Source of the DNA: Priapulus caudatus
Taxonomy: Eukaryota > Priapulida > Priapulimorpha > Priapulimorphida > Priapulidae
Length of the DNA stretch: 28,922 nt
Assembly: GCF_000485595.1 (NCBI RefSeq)
Contig: NW_014579346.1
Coordinates: forward strand, 1-28,922
Reading direction: 5' to 3'
A model generated the notes under the pieces. The model made no database searches, was not told where the DNA came from, and was given only the letters and a program-made list of their open reading frames with translations. Position numbers and translations under genes: made by a program. Every line of letters begins with the position of its first letter. Position 1 is the first letter of the stretch. Positions 1 through 9,078 of the stretch are shown piece after piece.

Positions 1-134
1 GTAAAACTTAAAATATGTACATCTGGTTAAACGATAGTTGCGCATAATAAATCGATATGTGATATGTTATAACAGACCGAAATATACAGATGTAATAGTA
101 TCGTTTTCCGGTGATCCCTGTCATCTACAAATTG

Positions 135-143
135 TATATAAAT
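135..143 (+). promoter_or_regulatory. TATA-like box in the left LTR
   Basis: TATATAAAT at 135-143 has a longer counterpart, TATATAAATATA, in the right LTR at 16155-16166. It lies upstream of a GC-rich stretch (GTACGCGGTACGCGCG). It is the best core-promoter candidate seen in the LTR, but no transcription start is proven. Confidence 0.4.
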
Positions 144-268
144 TAGGCTGTACGCGGTACGCGCGAGGGTCGTTCGCGCGGTTGTACACTACCAGGTTAG
201 GAGCTGAAAGAGCCTTAGGCTCATCACTCGCTGAATTTACTGGCGTGTTGACTTAAAATATTACTTGT

Positions 269-423
269 TGAGTCAAGACACTTCTGTTAGCATAAAGAGC
301 TACAAGCTCCCGTTTTTGAGTCAAGGACCCTTCTATTAATATAAAGAAGGGCTATAGCTCCCATTTTTTGAGTCAAGAGAGCATAGAATTAGCAGGAAGT
401 CAAGCTTCTTGACCCCTGAGTCA
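269..423 (+). promoter_or_regulatory. Cluster of AP-1/TRE-like TGAGTCA sites, left LTR
   Basis: Exact TGAGTCA heptamers lie at 269-275, 317-323, 369-375 and 417-423, and a one-mismatch CGAGTCA lies near 480. TGA(G/C)TCA is the known binding site of AP-1 (Fos/Jun bZIP) factors. The spacing of 48-52 bp follows an underlying tandem repeat. All four sites recur in the right LTR. Binding is inferred from motif and repetition only. Confidence 0.5.
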
Positions 424-1026
424 ACCTCTAAATTACATTAAATTACTCTTGTGGCGTTGGCTTCTTATACGGGTATCGAGTCAAGAATCTGGACTCATCG
501 GCACCGTGTATATGTATATATAGATGTGTGTATTCAGGGTTTGTGAATAATCGTAGCCCCGGAGTTAAGGGGCTGTCGTTCCTAAATTTATATCACTCTT
601 CCTCTACATCTGACATCTATTTACTGAACACCGAAAAGAGGACAACAGAGCGACAGACTAAAGTAAACTAAAGTTATTACAATTACAACATAAAGTAAGC
701 GCATCTTAATTATAGGCGAAGAACGCTATGGTTCATTTGCCCATCGCGACAACACATGAATATAAACTCGGCGATATACCAAAGAAACAATAAACAATAA
801 TCAGACAGTCATCCCCTCATGCGTACTCCGAACGCTCGACACAAACGTCTCTCGCACAATCCAGCGATACGAATCTAAAAGTACACAACGCAAGGCCAGG
901 AGTGAGCATAGAAGTGCGGGTAACGTCGCACATCTAGGGCTACGCTCCTGTAAAAAGGATAGAGGGCGCAAGTAGAGAGAGAGAAAGAGGGCTTAAGGAA
1001 AACAAGAGAGAGAGGGGACGTTACAC

Positions 1027-1043
1027 TGGTGCTGGTGACCAGG
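1027..1043 (+). other. Primer-binding site of element A
   Basis: Directly after the LTR end (CA at 1024-1025) and one spacer base comes TGGTGCTGGTGACCAGG. A PBS starts with TGG, the complement of the tRNA CCA tail, so this is where minus-strand synthesis should be primed. I cannot name the tRNA. Element B has a related TGGTGC start at 10776. Confidence 0.7.
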
Positions 1044-1066
1044 ATTGTGCAAGAAAACGAGGGACG

Positions 1067-2506
1067 ATGTCTCGCATTTGGAACACAGTTATGGGGTGGA
1101 TGACGCCATCTATACAAAAGCATTCAGGCGTAGCAGGAAATAAGCATGATGACAGTGGCCTCGCATTATCACCGGCTGGTGAAGTAACCGACGAACGACT
1201 CCCACAGCATCTCTTAAGTCTGAATCATGCTGACAAAGTAAAAATCAGTCCACAGGAAACTGACATTGGGAATGACAGTAAACACAGGGAACAGGATATG
1301 CCATCGGGAGATGCGGCTGGGGGAATGCTCGAAAATAGGAAAGAGAATTGGGAAGGGGATCATCTGACTTTTACTGGGAGGGAAGAACAGGTAACGCCTG
1401 GAGTCTTCCCACAGGATACATTGCTACCAAAGAGCAGACCGGAGTATGAAGACTTTAGATATCATTCTCACGAAACAGAAATAAACCCACGTCTGAACGA
1501 AAGAAGAGCATATAGAACGGAGGATTATGAGACTCGACCACCGGTCGTTGACAGAGAATGCTCGCCACCCCAACGAGATACATACCAGTTTGCAGAAGCG
1601 AGAAAATACAGGCAATACGTTCCACCGGAAAAATATGATGGCAGTCAAAATTCCGACTTGGATGACTTCCTACGACACTTTGAAGCGACCAGCGTATGGA
1701 ATGGTTGGAACGAGTATGAAAAGGGCATACAACTGATGATGAGTATCCGTGGGCCAGCCAGACAGGCAGTGAGAGATTTTACAATGGAAGCAGATAACAG
1801 TTACCCGGCAATAGTAGAAGCCTTAAAGCGGCATTTCGACCCAGCTGAGAGAGAACTCACACATAGAATGGAATTCAAAAATAGGATAATGTACAAGAAC
1901 GAAACCCCAGCCCAATACGGTGCTGCATTAATTAAGTTGGGAAGTAAAGCTTACCCACAGATGTCCCCAATGTCACGAACAATATTGCTGGTGGACCAGT
2001 TCATACAGGGCCTCCCTAGCTTGGAGGCAGGACGACAAATAACGTTCAGGAGTCCGAAGACTCTGGATGAAGCAATTCGCTTGGCAACACAGTACGACAG
2101 TATTATGGGTATACAACGGGCGGACAGGATGTGCGATGGCGTCCGAAAACACTCGGTGAGATCAGCCCAGCAAGCAAGGGGCGATTCAGGGGGTAATGCC
2201 CTCACTCCAAGGAGCAACCCAAACCAAGAAGTCAGTGAAGTGCGACAGAACCCTGCGGCCGGTGACGAGAGATCCGGGAAGCCTGGTCTACGCTGCTATT
2301 ACTGTGGTCAGGCTGGCCACTTCGCCAGAAACTGCAGTTTTCGACAGTGGGATGAAAGAAATGGCCGCTATGTAAGAGATAATTCGAGGAGACACCAGGC
2401 AAATGCGCAGTCGAGAGCAACTTATGGAAAGGAAGGGGCAACCATCCAATCAGTGAACAGGGCGGGTGAAGTGACTTCAACCCAACATCGACCATCGTTA
2501 AACTAG
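1067..2506 (+). CDS. gag: Gag polyprotein of Ty3/Gypsy element A
   Basis: This is a 479-aa structural protein that would assemble the cytoplasmic virus-like particle and package the element RNA. The ATG lies only 41 nt after the LTR, and the frame is open to a TAG. Residues 1-180 are hydrophilic and poorly conserved. Residues ~184-345 form a Retrotrans_gag-type capsid region, beginning YVPPEKYDG and including an FxxxF..W core and a QFIQGLPS segment. A single CCHC zinc knuckle uses C410, C413, H418 and C423 (C-x2-C-x4-H-x4-C). It is followed by an Arg-rich tail suited to nucleic acid binding. The stop codon overlaps a -1 frameshift signal, which links Gag to the protease. Unlike neighbouring genes it has no internal break. 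Confidence 0.93.
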   Translation: MSRIWNTVMGWMTPSIQKHSGVAGNKHDDSGLALSPAGEVTDERLPQHLLSLNHADKVKISPQETDIGNDSKHREQDMPSGDAAGGMLENRKENWEGDHLTFTGREEQVTPGVFPQDTLLPKSRPEYEDFRYHSHETEINPRLNERRAYRTEDYETRPPVVDRECSPPQRDTYQFAEARKYRQYVPPEKYDGSQNSDLDDFLRHFEATSVWNGWNEYEKGIQLMMSIRGPARQAVRDFTMEADNSYPAIVEALKRHFDPAERELTHRMEFKNRIMYKNETPAQYGAALIKLGSKAYPQMSPMSRTILLVDQFIQGLPSLEAGRQITFRSPKTLDEAIRLATQYDSIMGIQRADRMCDGVRKHSVRSAQQARGDSGGNALTPRSNPNQEVSEVRQNPAAGDERSGKPGLRCYYCGQAGHFARNCSFRQWDERNGRYVRDNSRRHQANAQSRATYGKEGATIQSVNRAGEVTSTQHRPSLN

Positions 2507-2880
2507 ACGGGGCCGGGTCCAAGGCCAAAGGCTCGGTCCGGCAAAGTGGAGTGGCCACATCCGCGAGACTTGCGACTCTAAAAACAAAGCAAAGTTGGTA
2601 CATTACTGCCACCATAGAGGGACTGGTGGTGAGATTTCTTATTGACACTGGGGCAGCTGCATCACTGATCGACAAAGCGGTGTATGACAGGATATGTGAA
2701 GTACAAGTTATCCCGCTAAGGAAATGCAACACTAATTTAATTCAAGCCGACGGGAGAGAACTAGGTCTCGAGGGTGAGGCCGACTTCACATTACCATTGG
2801 AGCGGAGCTGAGCAAGTAACTATGGCAGTGGCGACTCTGGAGAACCGATAGGAATGTTAGGGAATGGATTATCTCGAGCC
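2470..2880 (+). pseudogene. Retropepsin-type aspartic protease domain, frame-disrupted
   Basis: The frame that is -1 to gag is open from 2470 to a stop at 2809-2811. It encodes a pepsin-like dimeric protease half with active-site motif LIDTGAAASLID; the DTG codons are 2644-2652. The family's second landmark, a (I/L)LGMD(F/Y)L segment near the flap and C-terminus, is recognisable at about 2855-2875 but in other frames. At least two small indels therefore separate it from the active site. Protease would cut Gag-Pol after particle assembly; this copy should not do so as written. The intervening bases 2881-2969 also change frame before the RT reading frame begins. Either decay or sequencing error could explain the breaks. 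Confidence 0.82.
2497..2556 (+). promoter_or_regulatory. Programmed -1 ribosomal frameshift signal between gag and protease
   Basis: The heptamer G TTA AAC (2497-2503) is in gag phase (codons TTA and AAC) and is followed directly by the gag stop TAG (2504-2506). After an 8-nt spacer, 2512-2519 can pair with 2535-2542 as an 8-bp GC-rich stem with two G-U pairs. Loop bases 2523-2527 (GGCCA) can also pair with 2552-2556 (TGGCC), giving a possible pseudoknot. The protease frame is exactly -1 to gag and is open from 2470 across this site. GTTAAAC is a known slippery sequence in arteriviruses. I worked out the folding by eye; no energy was computed. Confidence 0.72.
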
Positions 2881-2969
2881 GAGAAATACAACAAGGCCGC
2901 ATACAGTGACAAAAGAGAAATACTATCCTACATTTGACAGAAGGTTGGATTTAGTTAGATGGCACAAAT

Positions 2970-5759
2970 GTGTCATTACAACAGGAAGGAGAAGGAAAGA
3001 TCAGCGTAGTAACATTAGAAAATAATATGATTGTTTCGCCTAAGCATGGGGTTACCGAGGATGTAAGGCCACAGCGACAGCTGGCTGGAGCGACCGTTGT
3101 GGATCCCGTCATGTTAAAACCGATTACAAGTCAAGTCATACAGGAAATGAAGGAAGAGGGGACAGCCCGGACCTCCGAGCACATAATATCTTCCGCAAGT
3201 CCCGACCAAGTACCTGCTCACATGCAATGTGTGATGGAAAATCTTCCTGGCGGCATGACACGCGAACAACGTGGGCAAATAGCCGGACTCCTACTAGACT
3301 GTCAAGATGCATTTGTGGGGCCGGATGGCAAAGTTGGGCATACTCAGAGAGTGAAGCATAGAATAGACACAGGAAATGCCCGGCCGATAAAACAACCACC
3401 CAGGCGTCTACCCTGGAAAAGGCAAGAACAAGCAGACGAAGAAATAGAAAAGATGTTGCGGGATGGGATTATTGAGCGCAGTGAAAGCCCGTGGGCGTCA
3501 CCTATCGTTTTGGTCACAAAGAAAGATGGCAGCATACGCTTTTGTGTAGACTATCGCCAGGTTAACAATGTGACAATTAAAGATGCCTATCCACTTCCCA
3601 GGATTGACGATACGTTAGATGCTCTAGCAGGTGCAACATGGATGAGTACTTTAGATATGGCGAGTGGCTATTGGCAAGTAGCCATGTCAGAAGAAGATAA
3701 GGGTAAAACGGCATTTACTTCAAGGAAAGGGCTTTTCCAATTTAAAGTAATGGCGTTTGGGCTTTGCAATTCGGGGGCAACATTCGAGAGATTGGTCGAA
3801 CGTGTTTTGGCAGGACTACAATGGGAAAGATGTCTGGTATACCTAGACGATATCATAGTCTTTGGAAAAACTTTTCAGGAGGCACTAGGGAATATGAGAT
3901 CCGTGTTAGGAAAATTGATTGAGGCTGGGCTTAAACTAAAGCCTAATAAATGCCAGTTATTCAAGAAGAGCGTCAAATACCTAGGGCATATTGTATCCGA
4001 TTGTGGGGTTCAGTGTGATCCAGAGAAGATTTCCTCTATAAAAGAGTGGCCAACCCCAAAGAACCTGAGAGAGGTGAGATCTTTTCTCGGATTGGCTGGG
4101 TACTATCGCAGATTCATCCCACACTTCTCTACTGTGGCTGGCCCTCTCACTAACCTTACCAAGAAGAAAGAACCCTGGTACTGGAGTGCCGAGTGTCAAG
4201 CAGCATTTCAGCAACTGATAGACAAGTTGGTTTCGTCACCAATTCTGTCTTACCCAACCCGGACCGGCGAATTCATCTTGGATACCGATGCCAGCGATAC
4301 AGGGATCGGAGCAGTGCTGTCGCAGATTCAAGGGGAAGAGGAGAAAGTAATAGCATACGCTAGCAAATCGCTAAGTGCTTCTCAAAGGAAGTATTGTACA
4401 ACTCACAGAGAACTGTTGGCAGCAATCACCTTCATCAAACAGTATAAGCATTACTTGTGGGGTAGACATTTTCGACTTAGAACAGATCACGCTTCGCTAA
4501 CCTGGCTCCTAAATTTCAAGGAACCCGAAGGAATGGTGGCGAGGTGGCTTAGTGTACTTGACACCTACGACTTTAGCATTGAGCACAGAGCAGGGAACCG
4601 GCATGGAAATGCAGATGGCCTAAGCCGCCGACCGGCGTCGAGGCGCTGCGAGAGGGAGGATTGCCCGGATCATGCGCTGTTGTCGCGTTTGGGGGTGAAC
4701 CCACCTGCCCGGAACCAGAAGGCACTGATCAGCGGACGAAAAGGTACATGGCTAGCACCAGGACCAGCCCCAAGAAACGCTATAAACCCGGATGTCATGG
4801 ATACTAGCCGTAATAGGAAAAATAAAGAGACTATCACACAACCTACCGCCCAAACTTCTGAGAGAGTTAACGTGGTGAGAAGCCACACTGCAGGACAGGC
4901 CGGACCTGCAACGGAGATAGCAACTAACTGGATGGACCAGTGGACTCACGATGAGATTCGCGAATGGCAGGAGAAGGAAACCGACATTATGCATATTATC
5001 GGAATGAAAAAGTCGGGTGACTGTAGGACATCCTACGATGAAGTAGAGGACAAGAGTACGGAATTTAAGGCATACTGGAGTCAGTACGATGAGCTAGAGG
5101 TCGTGGGTGACCTCCTGTACAGGAATTATCTAAGTCCAGCAACACCAAGTATTACAAGAAAACAGTTGGTTGTCCCAAGAAACTTAAGGAGCAAGATATT
5201 CACTCACTTGCACAAGGAAAGAACGGCTGGACATTTAGGCGTTGCGAAAACCATGCATATGGTAAGGCAACGTTTCTATTGGCCTGGCTATAGAAACGAT
5301 GTAGAAAGGTGGTGCAAAGCTTGTGACGCCTGCGCTAGGAACAGGAAGAGACCGGTTCATCATGCTCGGCTTAAGCAAACAAGAGTGGGCGCGCCTTTCG
5401 AGAAGATCGCGATTGACTTTGTCGGACCCCTACCACAGACAGAGAAGGGGAACGTCTACATTATGGTAGTGGCAGACTATTTTTCTAAGTGGGTGGAAGC
5501 GTATGCGTTGCCGAATCAGCAAGCGATGACAGCAGCGGATTGCCTTGTCATTGAGTTTGTGTGCCGATTCGGAGTGCCGAGGCAAATTCATACGGACCAA
5601 GGACCGGATTTTGAGTCCAAGTTGTTTAAAGGCGTCTGTCAGCTGCTCGACATACAAAAGTCGAGGACAACTCCTTACCACCCTCAGTCAGACGGATCGG
5701 ACTGTAGAACGGCTTTAAGCAGGACCCTTCAGAACATGTTGACCGTTTATGTGGGTTGA
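2970..5759 (+). CDS. pol: Pol: reverse transcriptase, RNase H and integrase of element A (3' end frame-broken)
   Basis: 929 codons are open. The ATG at 2970 is internal to the expected Gag-Pol polyprotein, not a natural start. RT shows LVTKKDGS, the catalytic LDMASGYWQ, FGLCNSGATFE and YLDD at residues 291-294. Gypsy-type RNase H has D438/D440 (DTDASD), E481 (RELL), D506 (RTDH) and D549 (GNADGLSR). The integrase has an HHCC zinc domain (H748, H755, C782, C785) and two of its three catalytic acids, D816 and D876. The third, the Glu expected about residue 912, falls where the frame scrambles (5690-5730), and a stop follows at 5757-5759. The protein would copy the element RNA and insert the DNA, but this copy lacks a complete integrase. 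No chromodomain is seen. RT order and motifs make Ty3/Gypsy certain; the clade is not assigned. Confidence 0.95.
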   Translation: MSLQQEGEGKISVVTLENNMIVSPKHGVTEDVRPQRQLAGATVVDPVMLKPITSQVIQEMKEEGTARTSEHIISSASPDQVPAHMQCVMENLPGGMTREQRGQIAGLLLDCQDAFVGPDGKVGHTQRVKHRIDTGNARPIKQPPRRLPWKRQEQADEEIEKMLRDGIIERSESPWASPIVLVTKKDGSIRFCVDYRQVNNVTIKDAYPLPRIDDTLDALAGATWMSTLDMASGYWQVAMSEEDKGKTAFTSRKGLFQFKVMAFGLCNSGATFERLVERVLAGLQWERCLVYLDDIIVFGKTFQEALGNMRSVLGKLIEAGLKLKPNKCQLFKKSVKYLGHIVSDCGVQCDPEKISSIKEWPTPKNLREVRSFLGLAGYYRRFIPHFSTVAGPLTNLTKKKEPWYWSAECQAAFQQLIDKLVSSPILSYPTRTGEFILDTDASDTGIGAVLSQIQGEEEKVIAYASKSLSASQRKYCTTHRELLAAITFIKQYKHYLWGRHFRLRTDHASLTWLLNFKEPEGMVARWLSVLDTYDFSIEHRAGNRHGNADGLSRRPASRRCEREDCPDHALLSRLGVNPPARNQKALISGRKGTWLAPGPAPRNAINPDVMDTSRNRKNKETITQPTAQTSERVNVVRSHTAGQAGPATEIATNWMDQWTHDEIREWQEKETDIMHIIGMKKSGDCRTSYDEVEDKSTEFKAYWSQYDELEVVGDLLYRNYLSPATPSITRKQLVVPRNLRSKIFTHLHKERTAGHLGVAKTMHMVRQRFYWPGYRNDVERWCKACDACARNRKRPVHHARLKQTRVGAPFEKIAIDFVGPLPQTEKGNVYIMVVADYFSKWVEAYALPNQQAMTAADCLVIEFVCRFGVPRQIHTDQGPDFESKLFKGVCQLLDIQKSRTTPYHPQSDGSDCRTALSRTLQNMLTVYVG

Positions 5760-6250
5760 GCACAGATATGACTGGGATGAATCATCTGCCGTACTTACTA
5801 ATGGCATACCGGGCGCACACAAGCAGGACAGCACGGGTTGTAGCGCCTAACCTCCTAATGTTCGGTAGGGAATATAAGTGTGCCACTAGATATCATGGTG
5901 GGCCCTACGCCTACTACAGAGGACTACGAATGTCCCATAGAATATGTGGAATGGATAAGACTTGAAGAGTCATGGCGGAAGCTTACCAGTTTGCTGCGAC
6001 AATGCTTAAGGCAGCTGCGGCGCGTCAAAGGAAGGGGTAAATAAAACGGTAAAAGAAAACAATATTCAAAGAAGGGGATTTGGTGTGGTACTATTACCCT
6101 CCGAAAGCTAAAGAAAAACAAACAAAGTTGCTAGGGCGCGTGCCTTATCACGCGAAAGACGCCTCACGCTGAATTAGCGCAGATAAGATTAAAAGAATGG
6201 AAGGACCGAAATGGTTCACCTGGATTCGTTGGCTGTCTACGATGGAGGGA
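5756..6250 (+). pseudogene. Integrase C-terminal remnants of element A
   Basis: Downstream of the pol break, several frames carry typical Ty3/Gypsy integrase C-terminal pieces. LPYLLMAYRAH and PNLLMFGREY lie at about 5786-5875. A GPY/F-like basic stretch with YYPP-type residues lies near 6085-6110, and a VVHLDRLAVYDGG-like tail lies near 6210-6245. They are collinear with the family but shift frame repeatedly, so no single protein can be read. The order shows that pol once ran to about 6250. The indels are dominated by single bases, as in the rest of 5.7-14 kb. Confidence 0.78.
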
Positions 6251-7384
6251 TCAGGGAGCTCATGCTGCGAAATACAGGAGAACGGGAAACGAGGACGCAG
6301 CAACTAGGCAAGGCAGGCTGTCAGGGATGCACAGGGAAATGACAGAGTTAATACGAGGCTTTGAGCAAAACAGATCCTGGCAGACATCGATAGACTGGGC
6401 AGAACAAGATGGCAAGGGTGGACACAGGTCGTTGTGCCTCGCGTAGTGAACGCGTGCAGAAAAACTGTCCAAACGTTGTGGATCTGTAGGGGTTTCCGCT
6501 AGACGATGTCAAAAACTGATATTCGGCTAATGTCAGGCAGATTGCAACAGTTTTGGCCAAACTGATTGTGGGGACAGCGGCGAAAGGAATCCGATCGTCC
6601 TACGTGATGGCTAGTCTCGCGCCGTCGTCTCAATGGGCGGATCGCGTCGAGTGGAAAAGGTTGGTGAGCTGGATTGTTATGGTTTCAGTATTATCTACTG
6701 TTGTCGTCAGGGAGAGGCATCCGGGATTGCTGCTCCTAAAGAGGGGAGCCGAAGGACGCTACTAAAAAAATGCCCGGTAGTTTAGCGGCTAGGTGATTAA
6801 ACCGAAGAAGGGTTTAAGTCAACAGTGAACGCAAGCGGAGAGTCACAGTAGAAGGATTGCACGCGTCGGGGATAGAGCACGTCTCCCATCACACAGTACG
6901 AAGAAACAAATGAACAATGAGATGATTCACTGGCCCAGTGAAGCCCGACGAAAACGTAACGCGAGCTACAGATCGAAAATGAAAGCGATACCGCTAAAAA
7001 GGGGGCTATACATCGTGTGCGATGAATTCGAGTTTGCGCGTATTATGGACGTACTCCATAGTGCCACAGGCACTGAGTGTGATAACGTGCATACCCATTA
7101 GCAGGTTTTATGTTACAGAGAGACGATGGTCCATTATACATGCGAAGAGAGGCTGCCGCTGCATGGCTGGCTGCTGCAGAATGCTGATGGCGGAAAATGG
7201 AGGACGAACAAACGAAGGCACCCACTTGTTTTGAGCGAACATCACCACGTGGAAGAGCCGCGCGGCTGGAGCACATCGCTGCAGGAGACGTTTAATCCTT
7301 ACCTGCGTACAGCTGCTCTCCCCATGTCGACAGCTTTATGGGGAGGGCGCTGAGGGCAAGGACAAAACGAGGCCGCCGCGAGCC
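6251..7384 (+). other. Uncertain element A region between pol and the zinc-finger ORF
   Basis: No convincing intact gene is visible. Short open stretches occur, such as about 6328-6420 with an EMTELIRGFEQNR-like segment and 6910-7101 (63 codons, MNNEMIHWPSEARRKRNAS...). They look like pieces of a longer coding frame, probably the N-terminal part of ORF3, chopped by indels. There is no signal peptide or membrane segment that would suggest an envelope protein. The clean second copy begins only at 14014, after the gap, so this segment has no reference for comparison inside the window. Confidence 0.4.
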
Positions 7385-8683
7385 CAACATACTGGAAGAC
7401 CTACAAAATACTTTACAAGTGTAGATTCCCGGGTGGGCGGATAGCTCGTGCAAGGAAACGGCGATTACTTGCCCCACGCACTCGTCCGGACACCACACGT
7501 CAAGTTCTACCTCGGGTACCCACGCGCTGCGAGAGGTGTGTTGGGTTTAAGGCGCCCCGGTTGAACGAGCATGCGTGGCCACCCTCGCTACCTCGTTCAC
7601 CGGTGGCCACAACCGGACCATCGCCACGCCTCTCCACCAGTGGTTAGAACAACGACACGAAGAAGAGATAGATTGGGAAATGAAGCATCGCGGCCTCCAG
7701 GATTTCGCGGTTGCGGGGATGGAGCGGAAGGAACGTGATTAGCAGGAATGCAAGAGGCCCCCCCACCCTCGGAGAGCCGAATATAAAGAAAGGCGGCCTA
7801 GATGTAGTCTCCACGAGAGGACCGGAAGCCCTGCAGTCCTTGTCGTGGAGTAACAAGTCCACTATCGGTCGGCACCAGAAGCCAGGTGTACTCGCAGAGC
7901 GCCACCAGGCAGGTACTACGGAAGGGGGCCCCCGCGCCCCACGGCAGCCCCACCCGTAGCACCCGTGTCACTTCGCCAACCGTCACATCCCGGCCGGAAG
8001 ACGGTGACGCAGTCGAAGCGTACCGGTGGGACCAACTCGGACCACAAAAGGCGCGCAAGACGAACAGCAGCGAGCCACCCAGCCCAGCAGCCTGGCGACC
8101 GGGGTGAGATGGCGCCAGACGTGAGCCACACGCGGCACGCTCCTCGCACGGTCCGGGCGAAGATCCCACCAAAGGGGCGTAGGCCGACACTCTCGTCCGG
8201 CTGGCCCGACGATCCCGCGTCGCCAATGACTTCCCGCACGCGGATCCGTCACGAATGACGCCATCGTCACCCACGAACGCACCCCCTTTAGATGTGGCAG
8301 GAGTCCGGCGGCCTATGCCGGCAAGAAGACGCCCCGCCGGGGCATACGACGTAATCAAGGACGGACTACTGCAGCAAGGAAGGAGAGGACGCTGCAAGCA
8401 GCAGGCAGGAGGAGGTGGCGACCATAGCTGCAGGTCGAGCAGGGCCACGCCTCTCAAAGAAGAATAGGCCCCCAGGAGCGAGATGAGATGAAAGGGCGAA
8501 ATTGAGCCACAGCTTCAGACCCCGCTCGCCCCCTTGACCCTGACGCGCCGCGGTGGCCCGATGCTCAGCTACCTGAGAGAACAGAGATACCTGGTCGCCA
8601 TCTTGAACGAGGAGGGACTTACCATCCTGCGAGCTGCGCCAACGGACTGGATGGAAGGAGGGGCAAGCTCCAGAAGGTGGTAA
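7385..8683 (+). pseudogene. ORF3 copy 1: zinc-finger/coiled-coil protein of element A, indel-riddled
   Basis: This region is collinear with the intact ORF3 at 14014-15132 from the zinc-finger region to the same C-terminal end; TAA is at 8681-8683. The match includes the segments coding for the second finger, the proline/glycine-rich middle and the coiled coil. It differs by dozens of single-base insertions and lengthened homopolymers (for example CGCCCGCCGGGC becomes CGCCCCGCCGGGGC), so no frame is long. About 30 bases before the shared part, TACAAGTGTAGATTCCCG could encode the Cys half of a first finger that is lost in the other copy. Position after pol and before the PPT/LTR shows that ORF3 belongs to the element. 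Confidence 0.82.
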
Positions 8684-9078
8684 GAAAGTTTAGTAACTGG
8701 GGGTTAACGTTGGGATGTAATTTTCATTGTATTATGGCAAGCCTTCATCAGGAAACCCTGTAAATAATCAATAAGGTTAATGGTTTGTAAGTGGTAAATT
8801 CATCCGGTGGCTACACTGTTACATTGTTACTTGTAATTGTCATGGACACCTTACGGGGGGTCATGAGTATGTATTGTTTTTCTTATATTGTAATGTTACA
8901 TTCAACCCTTTTCAGACGATCGTGTCGATCCGGCCCTTTAGCCACCGATTCTGGTGGGTCATTACATTGATGTTTTGGGTATGTGTGTTGTAGGAGGGAT
9001 ATTTAATAAACGATGAGATTGTATATGGTCAGTAGGCCTGCACGAGGACGCGCATGTGTTTTTAAAGGGAGGGGAGAG
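8684..9078 (+). other. 3' untranslated region and polypurine tract of element A, copy A1
   Basis: This stretch is non-coding and collinear with 15133-15478. It ends in the polypurine tract AAAGGGAGGGGAGAG (9064-9078), directly before the LTR TGTAACGAC. The PPT primes plus-strand synthesis. Compared with the other copy, it has an extra stretch of about 25 bases near 8922-8955, besides scattered single-base differences. No gene is seen. Confidence 0.8.

Larger units (their letters stand above)
1..1025 (+). repeat. 5' LTR of Ty3/Gypsy element A, 3' portion only
   Basis: This segment aligns along its whole length with about 16019-17061 of the complete LTR further right. It ends in the same GACGTTACA, giving the expected CA terminus. 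The first ~540 bp of the LTR lie outside the window, so the element's left target-site duplication cannot be read. The two copies differ by substitutions and many 1-2 base indels. It carries a TATA-like TATATAAAT at 135-143, four exact TGAGTCA motifs and a ~50-bp tandem repeat. It should supply the promoter and polyadenylation signals for gag-pol downstream. Confidence 0.93.

Noticed and set aside
2232-2732. 166-codon minus-strand frame
   Set aside because: It lies opposite the gag zinc knuckle, the frameshift site and the protease active site, all on the plus strand.
6772-6825. tRNA-like stretch (GCCCGGTAGTTTAGCGG, then GGTTTAAGTC)
   Set aside because: A-box and B-box-like motifs are present, but they are only ~33 bp apart, too close for a tRNA. 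I cannot fold an acceptor stem or anticodon arm, and the region is indel-damaged.
7798-8457. 219-codon open frame on the minus strand
   Set aside because: It is antisense to ORF3 in GC-rich DNA. The second copy has an antisense frame of different phase and content, so the protein is not conserved.
6251-8683. Envelope gene of an errantivirus-type element
   Set aside because: The position fits, but I see no signal peptide, fusion peptide, furin site or membrane anchor. The readable part is a zinc-finger/coiled-coil protein.
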